From positions 292,031 to 356,030 of the forward strand of contig NZ_JNWO01000006.1 of assembly GCF_000716435.1 (NCBI RefSeq): DNA of 64,000 bases. Reading direction: 5' to 3'. A model generated the notes under the pieces. That model made no database searches and was not told where the DNA came from. It worked only from the letters and a program-made list of their open reading frames with translations. The DNA comes from Streptomyces xylophagus (GTDB taxonomy: Bacteria; Actinomycetota; Actinomycetes; Streptomycetales; Streptomycetaceae). Positions within the stretch are counted from its first letter, which is position 1; each line of letters begins with the position of its first letter. A program made the translations under genes and the position numbers. Shown here one piece after another: positions 14,708 through 21,922 of the stretch.

Positions 14708-15721
14708 TTGAGCACACTTCCCGGAGCCCGGGCCGTCCACCACATCGCCTACACGGTGCCCGACCTGGAGCAGGCGGTGACCTTCTTCATCGAGGTCATC
14801 GGCGCCGAACTCGCCTACCGGCTGGGCCCGGTGGAGGATTCCGAGGGTGACTGGATGACCCGCAAGCTCGGTGTCCACCCGCGCGCCTCGGCACACATCG
14901 CGATGCTGCGCCTCGGCCCGGTGACCAACCTGGAGCTCTTCGAGTACACGGCGCCCGACCAGGACCGCGCCCGCCCCCGCAACAGCGACTGGGGCGGACA
15001 CCACTTCGCCCTCTACGTCGACGACGTGGACAAGGCGGCCGCTTATCTCCGGGCCGTTCCCGGAGTGACGATTCTCGGTGAGCCGGAGACCATTGAGGAC
15101 GGTCCCATCGCAGGCGACCGCTGGGTCTATTTCACCACTCCGTGGGGTCTGCACATGGAACTCATCAACATGCCCGCGGGAATGCCGTTCGAGGAGACGA
15201 CCAGCACCCGTCTCTACCTTCCCGAGGGGAACTGGGACGACCACCGCGCGGCTCCGCAGGCAGCCGCACCGCAAGCCGCCGGCCCGGTGGACGAGTCCGT
15301 CAACAGCAACCCCTTCAACCGCAAGGTGATCGAGGAGTTCCGGGCGAACGAGGGCCGGGTGGCCGACTTCGGCGACGTCCCCCTGCTGCTGCTCAGCACC
15401 ACCGGCCGGCACAGCGGAGTGACCCGTACGACCCCGCTGGTGCATCTGGAACGGGCCGGCCGGCACATCGTCTTCGCGGCCAACGGCGGCGCCGACACGC
15501 ATCCCGCCTGGTACCGCAACCTCGTCGCGGCCGGCACCGGCACCGTCGAACTGCCGGGCCGCCGCTTCACCGTCCGGCCCGAGCCGGTACCCGCCGCCGA
15601 GCACGAGGAGCTGTGGCGGCTGCAGACCGAACAGGACGCGAACTTCGCCCAGTTCCGTGGCCGTACCGGCCGTGACATTCCGGTCGTCGAGCTGGTGCCG
15701 GTACAGGGCCCGGCCGACTGA
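14708..15721 (+). CDS. VOC (glyoxalase-fold) domain fused to F420-dependent nitroreductase-like (DDN) domain
   Basis: A 337-residue two-domain protein starting at TTG 14708 with GGAG 6 nt upstream. Residues 1-170 are a VOC domain with paired betaalphabetabetabeta modules and candidate metal ligands in HHIAYTV, NLELFEY, HHFALYV and HMELINM. An Ala/Pro/Gln linker follows. Residues 195-337 are a deazaflavin-dependent nitroreductase (DDN/DUF385) domain with the F420 motif TTGRHSGVTRTTPL. In cetoniacytone biosynthesis the VOC protein CetB epimerises 2-epi-5-epi-valiolone, so this fusion may epimerise and then reduce the cyclitol. That assignment is inferred from the nearby cyclase. Domain identity is secure. 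Confidence 0.85.
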   Translation: MSTLPGARAVHHIAYTVPDLEQAVTFFIEVIGAELAYRLGPVEDSEGDWMTRKLGVHPRASAHIAMLRLGPVTNLELFEYTAPDQDRARPRNSDWGGHHFALYVDDVDKAAAYLRAVPGVTILGEPETIEDGPIAGDRWVYFTTPWGLHMELINMPAGMPFEETTSTRLYLPEGNWDDHRAAPQAAAPQAAGPVDESVNSNPFNRKVIEEFRANEGRVADFGDVPLLLLSTTGRHSGVTRTTPLVHLERAGRHIVFAANGGADTHPAWYRNLVAAGTGTVELPGRRFTVRPEPVPAAEHEELWRLQTEQDANFAQFRGRTGRDIPVVELVPVQGPAD

Positions 15722-15749
15722 GCCCGGCCGACTGAGCCAGGCCGACCTA
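15708..15749. repeat. 14-bp tandem repeat (three copies) spanning a stop codon
   Basis: GCCCGGCCGACTGA twice (15708-15721 and 15722-15735), then GCCAGGCCGACCTA (15736-15749). The TGA of the first unit is the stop of the VOC-DDN gene. Confidence 0.9.
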
Positions 15750-15776
15750 GCCGTACGAGAGACGAGAGGTGACACG

Positions 15777-17489
15777 GTGTCAGAAACCGTCGCCACGAAG
15801 GAGTTCCGGGCGGCCCGGGACTTCCTGCTGGCGCATCGCGAGGACTACGCCACGGCCTACGAGGGTTTCTCCTGGCCCCGGCCCGAGCACTTCAACTGGG
15901 CGCTCGACTGGTTCGACGTCATCGCGGAGGGCAACGCCCGCACCGCGCTGCACATCGTCGAGGAGGACGGCTCCGAGGTCCGGCTGTCCTTCGCGGACCT
16001 GTCCGCCCGCTCGAACCGGGTCGCCAACTGGCTGCGTACGCAGGGTGTCCGTGCCGGGGACCGCATCCTGGTGATGCTCGGCAACCAGGTCGAGCTGTGG
16101 GAGACGGCCCTCGCCGCGATGAAGCTGCGCGCCGTGGTCGTCCCGGCGACCGTGCTGCTCGGGCCCGCCGATCTGCGGGACCGGGTGGAACGCGGACACG
16201 TGCGGCACGTGGTCGTGCGTGCCGAGGACACCGGCAAGTTCGACGCGGTGCCGGGGGACTGCACGCGCATCGCGGTCGGCGGCGGCGGTGAGCGGCCGGG
16301 CTGGCGGACGTACGAGGACGCGTACGCGTACGCCGCTTCCGCTTCCGCCTCGGCCTTGGCCTCGGCCGAGTTCACACCGGACGGTCCGACGGCGGCCGAC
16401 GATCCGCTGATGCTCTACTTCACGTCCGGGACGACCTCGCGCCCGAAGCTGGTCGAGCACACCCATGTGTCGTACCCGATCGGGCACTTGGCGACGATGT
16501 ACTGGATCGGTCTGCGCCCCGGCGATGTGCATCTGAACATCTCGTCGCCGGGCTGGGCCAAGCACGCGTGGTCCAACCTCTTCGTCCCCTGGAACGCCGA
16601 GGCGACGGTCTTCATCCACAACTACACGCGCTTCGACGCGGGTCGGCTGATGTCTGCCATGGACCGGGCGGGTGTGACGACGTTCTGTGCTCCGCCGACG
16701 GTGTGGCGGATGCTGATCCAGGCCGAGTTGAGCCGGCTGCGGACCCCGCCGCGCGAGGTGGTGGCTGCGGGGGAGCCCTTGAACCCCGAGGTGATCGAGC
16801 GGGTCCGGCGGGCTTGGGGTGTCACGATCCGGGACGGTTTCGGACAGACGGAGACCGCGGTGCAGGTCTCCAACAGTCCCGGTCAGCCGTTGAAGACGGG
16901 TTCGATGGGGCGGCCGAGTCCGGGGTATCGGGTGGAGTTGCTCGACCCGGTATCGGGTGCGCCGGGCGTGGCCGAGGGGGAGATCGCGCTCGACCTGTCG
17001 GCTAGTCCGGTGGGTCTGATGACGGGTTACCACGGAGATCCGGACCGTACGGCGGAGGCGATGGCCGGCGGCTACTACCGCACCGGTGACATCGGCGCGC
17101 GAGACGAGGACGGCTACATCACCTACGTCGGCCGGTCCGACGACGTCTTCAAGGCCTCCGACTACAAGATCTCCCCGTTCGAGCTGGAAAGCGCGCTGCT
17201 GGAGCACGAGGCGGTGGCCGAGGCGGGCGTCGTACCCGCGCCGGACGAGTTGCGCCTCGCCGTACCGAAGGCGTACGTCGTACTCGCGGAGGGCTGGGAG
17301 CCGGGACCCGACACGGCGAAGGTGCTGTTCGAGCACTCGCGCCAGGTCCTCGCCCCGTACAAGCGCATCCGCCGCCTGGAGTTCGCGGACCTGCCCAAGA
17401 CGATCTCCGGCAAGATCCGCCGGATCGAACTGCGCGAGGCGACGGCCGCGGGCTCGGCCGCCGAGTACCGCGAGGAGGACTTCCGCTGA
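15777..17489 (+). CDS. AMP-dependent acyl-CoA synthetase/ligase
   Basis: A 570-residue ANL-superfamily adenylating enzyme, close in layout to medium-chain acyl-CoA or acetyl-CoA synthetases. Motifs: P-loop MLYFTSGTTSRPKLVEHTH, GFGQTETAVQ, YRTGDIGARDEDGYITYVGR, and catalytic lysine LPKTISGKIRR. An Ala/Ser-Tyr low-complexity insert (AYAYAASASASALASAE) lies before the P-loop. Start GTG 15777 has GAGAGG 8 nt upstream, and an upstream in-frame ATG at 15657 would overlap the VOC-DDN gene. It activates a carboxylic acid as acyl-AMP then acyl-CoA. With the 2-oxoacid dehydrogenase in the neighbouring operon, this gives the locus two possible acyl-CoA sources. Confidence 0.9.
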   Translation: MSETVATKEFRAARDFLLAHREDYATAYEGFSWPRPEHFNWALDWFDVIAEGNARTALHIVEEDGSEVRLSFADLSARSNRVANWLRTQGVRAGDRILVMLGNQVELWETALAAMKLRAVVVPATVLLGPADLRDRVERGHVRHVVVRAEDTGKFDAVPGDCTRIAVGGGGERPGWRTYEDAYAYAASASASALASAEFTPDGPTAADDPLMLYFTSGTTSRPKLVEHTHVSYPIGHLATMYWIGLRPGDVHLNISSPGWAKHAWSNLFVPWNAEATVFIHNYTRFDAGRLMSAMDRAGVTTFCAPPTVWRMLIQAELSRLRTPPREVVAAGEPLNPEVIERVRRAWGVTIRDGFGQTETAVQVSNSPGQPLKTGSMGRPSPGYRVELLDPVSGAPGVAEGEIALDLSASPVGLMTGYHGDPDRTAEAMAGGYYRTGDIGARDEDGYITYVGRSDDVFKASDYKISPFELESALLEHEAVAEAGVVPAPDELRLAVPKAYVVLAEGWEPGPDTAKVLFEHSRQVLAPYKRIRRLEFADLPKTISGKIRRIELREATAAGSAAEYREEDFR

Positions 17490-17496
17490 ACTCGAC

Positions 17497-17544
17497 GCGC
17501 CGGTGCGGCCGTCACCCCGCCGGGGGTGGCGGCCGCACCGGCGC
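17497..17544 (+). terminator. strong hairpin terminator of the ligase gene
   Basis: 20-nt arms 17497-17516 and 17525-17544 (starting GCGCCGGTGCGGCC) pair with one G-T mismatch around an 8-nt loop, 8 nt after the stop. No U tract, as usual in Streptomyces. Confidence 0.85.
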
Positions 17545-17948
17545 ATCTGCCCGAGAGGCACCCGTCCGCGGTCGTCGGCCGGGCTCGGCGCAACGCCTGC
17601 ATCAGGGGGAGTGTTGCAGTGCGGACGTCGCGTCGGGCGGCAGGAGTGTGGTGTCTCTGTGGTGGGTGCCGCACCGGCTTGCCCGGGGGGTGTCACTCCT
17701 CCGGGGTTGTCGGTGGGGTCGGGGGCAGGGCCCGTATCAGGGGAGTGTTGTCGCGCAGGTGGTTGCGTCGGGCGGCGACAGTGTGGTGTCTCCGTGGCGG
17801 GTGTCGCGCCGACGTACCTGCCCGGGAGTGTCACCCGTCCGCGGTTGTCGGCCGGGTCACACCGGGGGAGTGTCGCCGTGCGGCTGTCCGCGTCGGGCCG
17901 GCGGCATGGTGAGTCGGTGTGGGCGTCGAGCCGGTCGACCCGGGTGTG
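17545..17948. repeat. long tandem repeat (units about 118-138 bp) running into the exporter 3' end
   Basis: About three diverged copies plus the gene end itself. An anchor resembling TGTCACNCCTCC recurs at about 17691, 17829 and 17947, the last being the real stop region of the MFS exporter; a weaker copy lies near 17559. Shared phrases include CGTCGGGCGGC and GTGTGGTGTCTC. No gene is credible inside it. Confidence 0.75.
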
Positions 17949-19172
17949 TCACACCTCCTTGGTCGTCGCCCGGGCCCGCCGCAGTACCCACACCAGCGGC
18001 AGCGTCACCGCACAGATGCCCGCCCCGGCCAGTGGCAGAGCAGTGAGGCCGTACCGCGTGCTGAACCAACCTGCCAGGGCGGAGCCGGCGGCGATGCCCG
18101 CGTTGCCTGCGGAGGCGCCGAGTGTGGCGGCCAAGTCGCCGCCGGGGCCTGCCAGTTCGATGGTGCGCAGTTGCAGGGCGGGGGCCAGGCCGAAGCCGAA
18201 CAGGCCGAACACGGCCAGGGTCGCGGCTGCTGTCAGGGGGTGGTGGCCCGCCGGGAACAGCAGGGCCAGGGTCAGGGTCAGTACCACGCCGGCCACCATC
18301 AGCGTCCGGCCGGTGTCCCGGTCGGCGAAGCGGCCGCCCAGGAGCGTGCCCACGCTGCCGGCGGCGCCGAACACCAGGAGGAAGGCGCCGACTTGGCCGC
18401 CGGACACCCCGGTGACGCGCTGGAGGTAGGTTCCGAGGAGGGTGAACACAGTGAACTGGCCGCAGAACAGCAGGATCGCGACGGCGAGCGCCAGCAGCGG
18501 GGGCCGCCGCAGCACGTACCGGGTCTGCGCGCGCAGCGCACCGTGTCCGCTGTTCGCCACCGGCGGGACCACCGCGAGCGTCAGTCCGAGCGCGGCGCAG
18601 GCCAGCACGGCGATGCCCGCGAACACCGACTGCCACGGGAGGACATGGCCGGCGTAGGTGGCCAGCGGCACGCCCAGCAGGTTGGCCGCCGCGATGCCGC
18701 CGAAGACCACGGCCACCGCACGCCCCTGGCGCTCGGGCCCGGCCAGGCTCGCGGCGGCGGCCGAGGCGACGCCGACGAACAGCCCGTGCACGGCTCCGGA
18801 GACCGCCCGCACCACGAGGAGCACGGCGAAGCCGCCGGACACCGCGGCGAGCCCGTTCGCCGCGGCGTACAGGGCCAGCGCGCCGCACAGCAGGGTGCGG
18901 CGCGGGAGCCGGATCGTGAGCACGGTCAGCGCCGGGCCGCCGAAGCAGACGCCCAGCGCGTAGGCCGTCACCAGCAGGCCGACGGTGCTCACGGAGACCT
19001 GCAGCCCGGTGGCGATCCGGTCCAGCACGCCGACCACGACGAACTCGGAGGTGCCCACCACGAAGGAGCTGAGCCCCAGCACGGCCAGCGCACGCGAGGC
19101 CGAACGGCCCTCCGGCGGCCGGGACTTGACGAGTGGGAGCTGGGGCGGGCGGGTCGCTGCGGCCCGAGGCAT
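17949..19172 (-). CDS. MFS drug/arabinose-efflux-type exporter (DHA1)
   Basis: A 407-residue, 12-helix major facilitator with no large central loop. First helix motif GTSEFVVVGVLDRIATGL matches the DHA1 12-TMS Cmx/AraJ-like exporters, with LPRRTLL and RFADRDTGRT as the inter-helix 2-3 and 8-9 loops. Start ATG 19172 is preceded by AAGGAG at a good distance. It is likely to export the locus product or give self-resistance, since it sits between biosynthetic genes and the signalling cassette. Confidence 0.88.
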   Translation of the reverse strand: MPRAAATRPPQLPLVKSRPPEGRSASRALAVLGLSSFVVGTSEFVVVGVLDRIATGLQVSVSTVGLLVTAYALGVCFGGPALTVLTIRLPRRTLLCGALALYAAANGLAAVSGGFAVLLVVRAVSGAVHGLFVGVASAAAASLAGPERQGRAVAVVFGGIAAANLLGVPLATYAGHVLPWQSVFAGIAVLACAALGLTLAVVPPVANSGHGALRAQTRYVLRRPPLLALAVAILLFCGQFTVFTLLGTYLQRVTGVSGGQVGAFLLVFGAAGSVGTLLGGRFADRDTGRTLMVAGVVLTLTLALLFPAGHHPLTAAATLAVFGLFGFGLAPALQLRTIELAGPGGDLAATLGASAGNAGIAAGSALAGWFSTRYGLTALPLAGAGICAVTLPLVWVLRRARATTKEV

Positions 19173-19252
19173 GGCGGACTCCTTCGCGCTGGTACGGCAA
19201 CGGGTGTGCCGTCAGGACATCAGCGCGGGAGCCCGCTGTCGCCGCCGACTGA

Positions 19253-19520
19253 CCCAAGTAGCGCCGGGATTGCGGGAGTTGGGGTGAGTGCGGCGGCGAC
19301 AGCAGGGTCGGGCGGTAGCGGCGCCGCCGAATGGCCCAAGCAGTCCCACGCCGAATGGCCCAAGTAGCGCCAGCATCAAGGGAGTTGGGGTCTGTTCGAC
19401 GGCGACACCGGGGTCAGGCCGCAGTGGCACCGCCAACTGCCCCAAGTAGCGCCAGCATCAAGGGAGTCGAGGTGTGGTCGGCGGCAACAGCCCGGTCAGG
19501 CAGCCGTCGCGCCCCCATCG
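19253..19520. repeat. 82-bp tandem repeat, three copies, spanning the SDR stop codon
   Basis: Units beginning CCCAAGTAGCGCC start at 19253, 19359 and 19441, with a 24-bp mini-copy at 19335-19358. Copies two and three are exactly 82 bp apart, and copy three contains the TCA stop (19496-19498) of the SDR gene, mirrored by TCA at 19414 in copy two. The array fills the space between the exporter start and the SDR end. Confidence 0.88.
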
Positions 19521-20266
19521 ACCGGTACCGCCGCGCCCGTGACGAACGAGGACCGGTCGCTGCACAGCCAGGCCGCGGCCTGGGCCACCTCGACGGGGGC
19601 CGCCATCCGCTTCTGGATGGCCTCCGCCGCGAAGCGTTCTTCCAACTCCGGTGCCTGGCCCAGTACTTCTTCCATCATCTCGGTGCGGGTGCTGCCCACG
19701 ACGAGGGCGTTGACCCGGATGCCGCGCTCCCCGTACTCGGCCGCGGCGGCCCGGGTCAGTCCGATCACCGCGTGCTTGGCGGCCACGTACGCGGCGGACG
19801 CCCCGGTGGCCCGCAGCCCGGCGACACTGGAGGTGTTGACGATCGCTCCGCCGCCCTGCTTCAGCATGGGCGGGATCTGGTGGCGCAGGCAGTTCCAGAC
19901 CCCGCGGACGTTGACGTCCAGGGTGCGTTCGTAGACCTCGGGGTCCGTCTCGTGCAGCGGGACGCCGGCGGTGGCGTAACCGGCGTTGTTGAAGGCGCAG
20001 TCGAGCCGGCCGAACCGTTCGACGGCCGCCTCGACGACGCGCTCGACGTCCTCGGCCGAGGCGACGTCGCCGGGCACCGCCAGTGTCCGGGCGCCCGTGG
20101 CGGCGAGGTCGGCGGCGAGGGCGTGCAGCCGGTCCGCGCGCCGGGCCATGAGGACGACCGCGGCCCCCTCCTGCGCGAACAGCCGTGCCGCGGCGGCGCC
20201 GATGCCGCTGGACGCACCGGTGATCATGACGACCCGGTCGGCGAGTATGCGGTGCTCACTGCTCAT
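19496..20266 (-). CDS. short-chain dehydrogenase/reductase of the hormone cassette
   Basis: A 256-residue classical SDR: TGASSGIG cofactor motif, NNAG, catalytic Ser in NTSSVAG, YVAAKHA (YxxxK), and C-terminal PVDGG. Start ATG 20266 is preferred over 20317, which only adds a basic unstructured tail. It lies downstream of the HAD-like and receptor genes in the same direction. In gamma-butyrolactone clusters an SDR (BarS1 in S. virginiae) reduces the side-chain ketone of the AfsA-derived precursor. A direct role in cyclitol oxidation is the alternative. Confidence 0.85.
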   Translation of the reverse strand: MSSEHRILADRVVMITGASSGIGAAAARLFAQEGAAVVLMARRADRLHALAADLAATGARTLAVPGDVASAEDVERVVEAAVERFGRLDCAFNNAGYATAGVPLHETDPEVYERTLDVNVRGVWNCLRHQIPPMLKQGGGAIVNTSSVAGLRATGASAAYVAAKHAVIGLTRAAAAEYGERGIRVNALVVGSTRTEMMEEVLGQAPELEERFAAEAIQKRMAAPVEVAQAAAWLCSDRSSFVTGAAVPVDGGATAA

Positions 20267-20323
20267 GGTGTGGTTCCCCCGTGCTGAGACTCGATGGGTA
20301 AGTGACCTGCCCGGCAAGGCCGT

Positions 20324-21064
20324 TCACGCGTCGGCGCCGACCGCCTCCGCGGACTCCCGGCCGGCCGCCCGGTCCCAGAAGGTGCCGCGGGCCAGCTCCG
20401 CGTCGACGGTGCGCAGCAGCGGCTCGTCGATCGCGTCCAGGGAGTCGACCAGGTGCCGTACGCCCGCCTCGCGCATCAGCCGGGGCTGATGGCTGTGGAC
20501 GAAGTCGGTGGGGTGCCCGATGAACCCGACCCCGAGTTCCCGCGCCGTCTCGGCGACCCGGGCCACGTCGTCCACGAACAGCGCCTCGTCGTGGCGCAGG
20601 CCGAAGACGTCGGTGGTGATCTCGTGGACGCCGGGGCGGAAGTCGTTGGTGCACACGTACCCGGGCCCGTCGAACAGGGCGGCGTGGTCGCCGAGGAAGC
20701 GCTCGAAGTGCTCGGCGGACAGCCCGCCGTAGCAGACCGTCCGCAGGCCGAGTGCGCGCAGGCGCTCGACCAGGGCTGTCGCGCCGGAGTTGAGGCGGAC
20801 GGGGTGGCGGGCGACGTAGGCGTCGCGTTCCTCGAAGTAGGCCGCCAGTGCCTCGGGGCCGGTCAGGCCGCCGGGTACCGCCGCGGCCATGTTGCGCCCC
20901 GCGACGGCCTGTTGCTGGGAGAACACCGAGCGCTCCAGGTCGGCCGTGTACCGGCCGCCCCGGCTGACGACGAAGTGGTGGATCACGGGGCTGAACGTGT
21001 CGTTCAGCAGGACTCCGTCGATGTTGAGCGCGGCGAGCTTCAGGCGCTCGAAACCGTGGGACAT
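20324..21064 (-). CDS. HAD-like protein of the gamma-butyrolactone cassette, altered active site
   Basis: A 246-residue HAD-fold protein. Motif I reads LNIDGVLLND, so the canonical nucleophilic Asp is Asn and only the second Asp remains. Motif II region is VCYGGLSAEHF, lacking the usual Ser/Thr. Motif IV LFVDDVARVAE is intact. GGAGG sits 4 nt before ATG 21064, 33 nt after the receptor gene. HAD phosphatases such as MmfP work beside AfsA homologues in furan/butyrolactone hormone synthesis. The N-x-D change argues against ordinary phosphatase chemistry unless another residue substitutes. Confidence 0.75.
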   Translation of the reverse strand: MSHGFERLKLAALNIDGVLLNDTFSPVIHHFVVSRGGRYTADLERSVFSQQQAVAGRNMAAAVPGGLTGPEALAAYFEERDAYVARHPVRLNSGATALVERLRALGLRTVCYGGLSAEHFERFLGDHAALFDGPGYVCTNDFRPGVHEITTDVFGLRHDEALFVDDVARVAETARELGVGFIGHPTDFVHSHQPRLMREAGVRHLVDSLDAIDEPLLRTVDAELARGTFWDRAAGRESAEAVGADA

Positions 21065-21096
21065 CAAACCTCCGTGCGCAGGGGGTGGTGGGGTGG

Positions 21097-21723
21097 TCAG
21101 GCCGCCGGGGTGCGGACGCGGTCCGGGCTCACCTCGGTGCGGGCCACGATCGCCGGGACCGCGATGCCGGGCAGGAGCAGTCGCCACATCCTCGTGGTGC
21201 GCTCCATCAGGTCGGCCCGGCCGCTCGCGACGGCGGAGAACATCTGCATGCCCGTACACGCCTCGACGACGAACTCGCCGACCTCCTCGGGCTCCACTCC
21301 GGCCTGGAGTTCCCCGCGCTCGTGCGCGTCCCGCAGGCAGTGGGCCATGATCTCGGCCCATTCGCGGTACGGGGTGGCGTCCTGCAGCCCGAACGAGGCC
21401 TGCTCGTTGGTCAGCCGGACGCCGGCCCGCAGCATCGGGTCCTCCTGGAGCCGGCGGGCCCAGGTGAGCGTGATGTCCACGAGCCGCTGCAGGCCCCGGG
21501 AGTCCAGCCACGGGACGATGCTCTCGGGCTGGCTGTTCATCACCGCCCGGGCCAGGTCCTCCTTGGAGTCGAAGTGGAAGTAGAGCGCCCCGGCGGTGAG
21601 CCCGGCGCGTTTCAGGATGCGGTTGATGCTCGCCCCGGAGTAGCCGTACTCGTCGAAGACCTCCGCGGCCGCCCGCAGCAGCGACTCCCGGGTCTGCACT
21701 GCACGCTCCTGCTTCGCGGCCAT
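21097..21723 (-). CDS. TetR-family gamma-butyrolactone receptor (ArpA/ScbR type)
   Basis: A 208-residue TetR-like regulator. The N-terminal helix-turn-helix spans RESLLRAAAEVFDEYGYSG through TAGALYFHFDSKEDLARAVM, a pattern very close to ArpA/ScbR/BarA receptors, and the C-terminal ligand domain keeps a Trp (MWRLLLPGI). The start is ATG 21723 because GGAGG lies 9 nt upstream; a longer reading from TTG 21738 would swallow the RBS. Expected to repress its own promoter and the divergent afsA homologue until the hormone binds. First gene of a receptor-HAD-SDR operon. Confidence 0.92.
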   Translation of the reverse strand: MAAKQERAVQTRESLLRAAAEVFDEYGYSGASINRILKRAGLTAGALYFHFDSKEDLARAVMNSQPESIVPWLDSRGLQRLVDITLTWARRLQEDPMLRAGVRLTNEQASFGLQDATPYREWAEIMAHCLRDAHERGELQAGVEPEEVGEFVVEACTGMQMFSAVASGRADLMERTTRMWRLLLPGIAVPAIVARTEVSPDRVRTPAA

Positions 21724-21740
21724 CGGTGGTACCTCCAAAA

Positions 21741-21760
21741 AGTAGAACGCTCCTTATGTT
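21741..21760 (-). promoter_or_regulatory. candidate receptor box (ARE-like) upstream of the receptor gene
   Basis: AGTAGAACGCTCCTTATGTT, matching the second site (21871-21890) in 17 of 20 positions. It overlaps the -10 box and leader of the receptor promoter, consistent with autorepression. Confidence 0.7.
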
Positions 21761-21786
21761 ATCGACGGCCGACCCCGTGCTGGCAA
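21758..21786 (-). promoter_or_regulatory. receptor gene promoter
   Basis: Read on the minus strand: -35 TTGCCA (21786-21781), 17-nt spacer, -10 GATAAC (21763-21758), followed at once by the ARE-like box. Confidence 0.55.
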
Positions 21787-21858
21787 CCCTTCGGGCGGCG
21801 AATATGCCCCCGTCTCCTTGAGTTCTTGACCCAAGACATGAGAATTATTTGCCAGCGC

Positions 21859-21890
21859 TTGACCTAGGAAAACAGAACGCTCTTTATGTT
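21859..21890 (+). promoter_or_regulatory. afsA-homologue promoter with ARE-like box
   Basis: -35 TTGACC at 21859-21864. The box AACAGAACGCTCTTTATGTT spans 21871-21890 and is semi-palindromic (AACA...TGTT outer bases, 7 of 10 pairs), covering the -10 area (CTTTAT/TATGTT). Lies 33 nt ahead of the start codon. Confidence 0.65.
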
Positions 21891-21922
21891 GTTCTGCATC
21901 CGAACTGATGGGGGGATCTTGT

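Noticed and set aside
19240..19500. Small plus-strand proteins in the 82-bp repeat area
   Set aside because: No start with RBS, and the sequence is a direct duplication of the SDR 3' end.
20267..20317. 17-residue N-terminal extension of the SDR
   Set aside because: Basic, unstructured sequence not found in the family. ATG 20266 starts just before the first beta strand.
21724..21738. Longer start (TTG 21738) for the gamma-butyrolactone receptor
   Set aside because: Its first codons are the GGAGG ribosome-binding site of ATG 21723.
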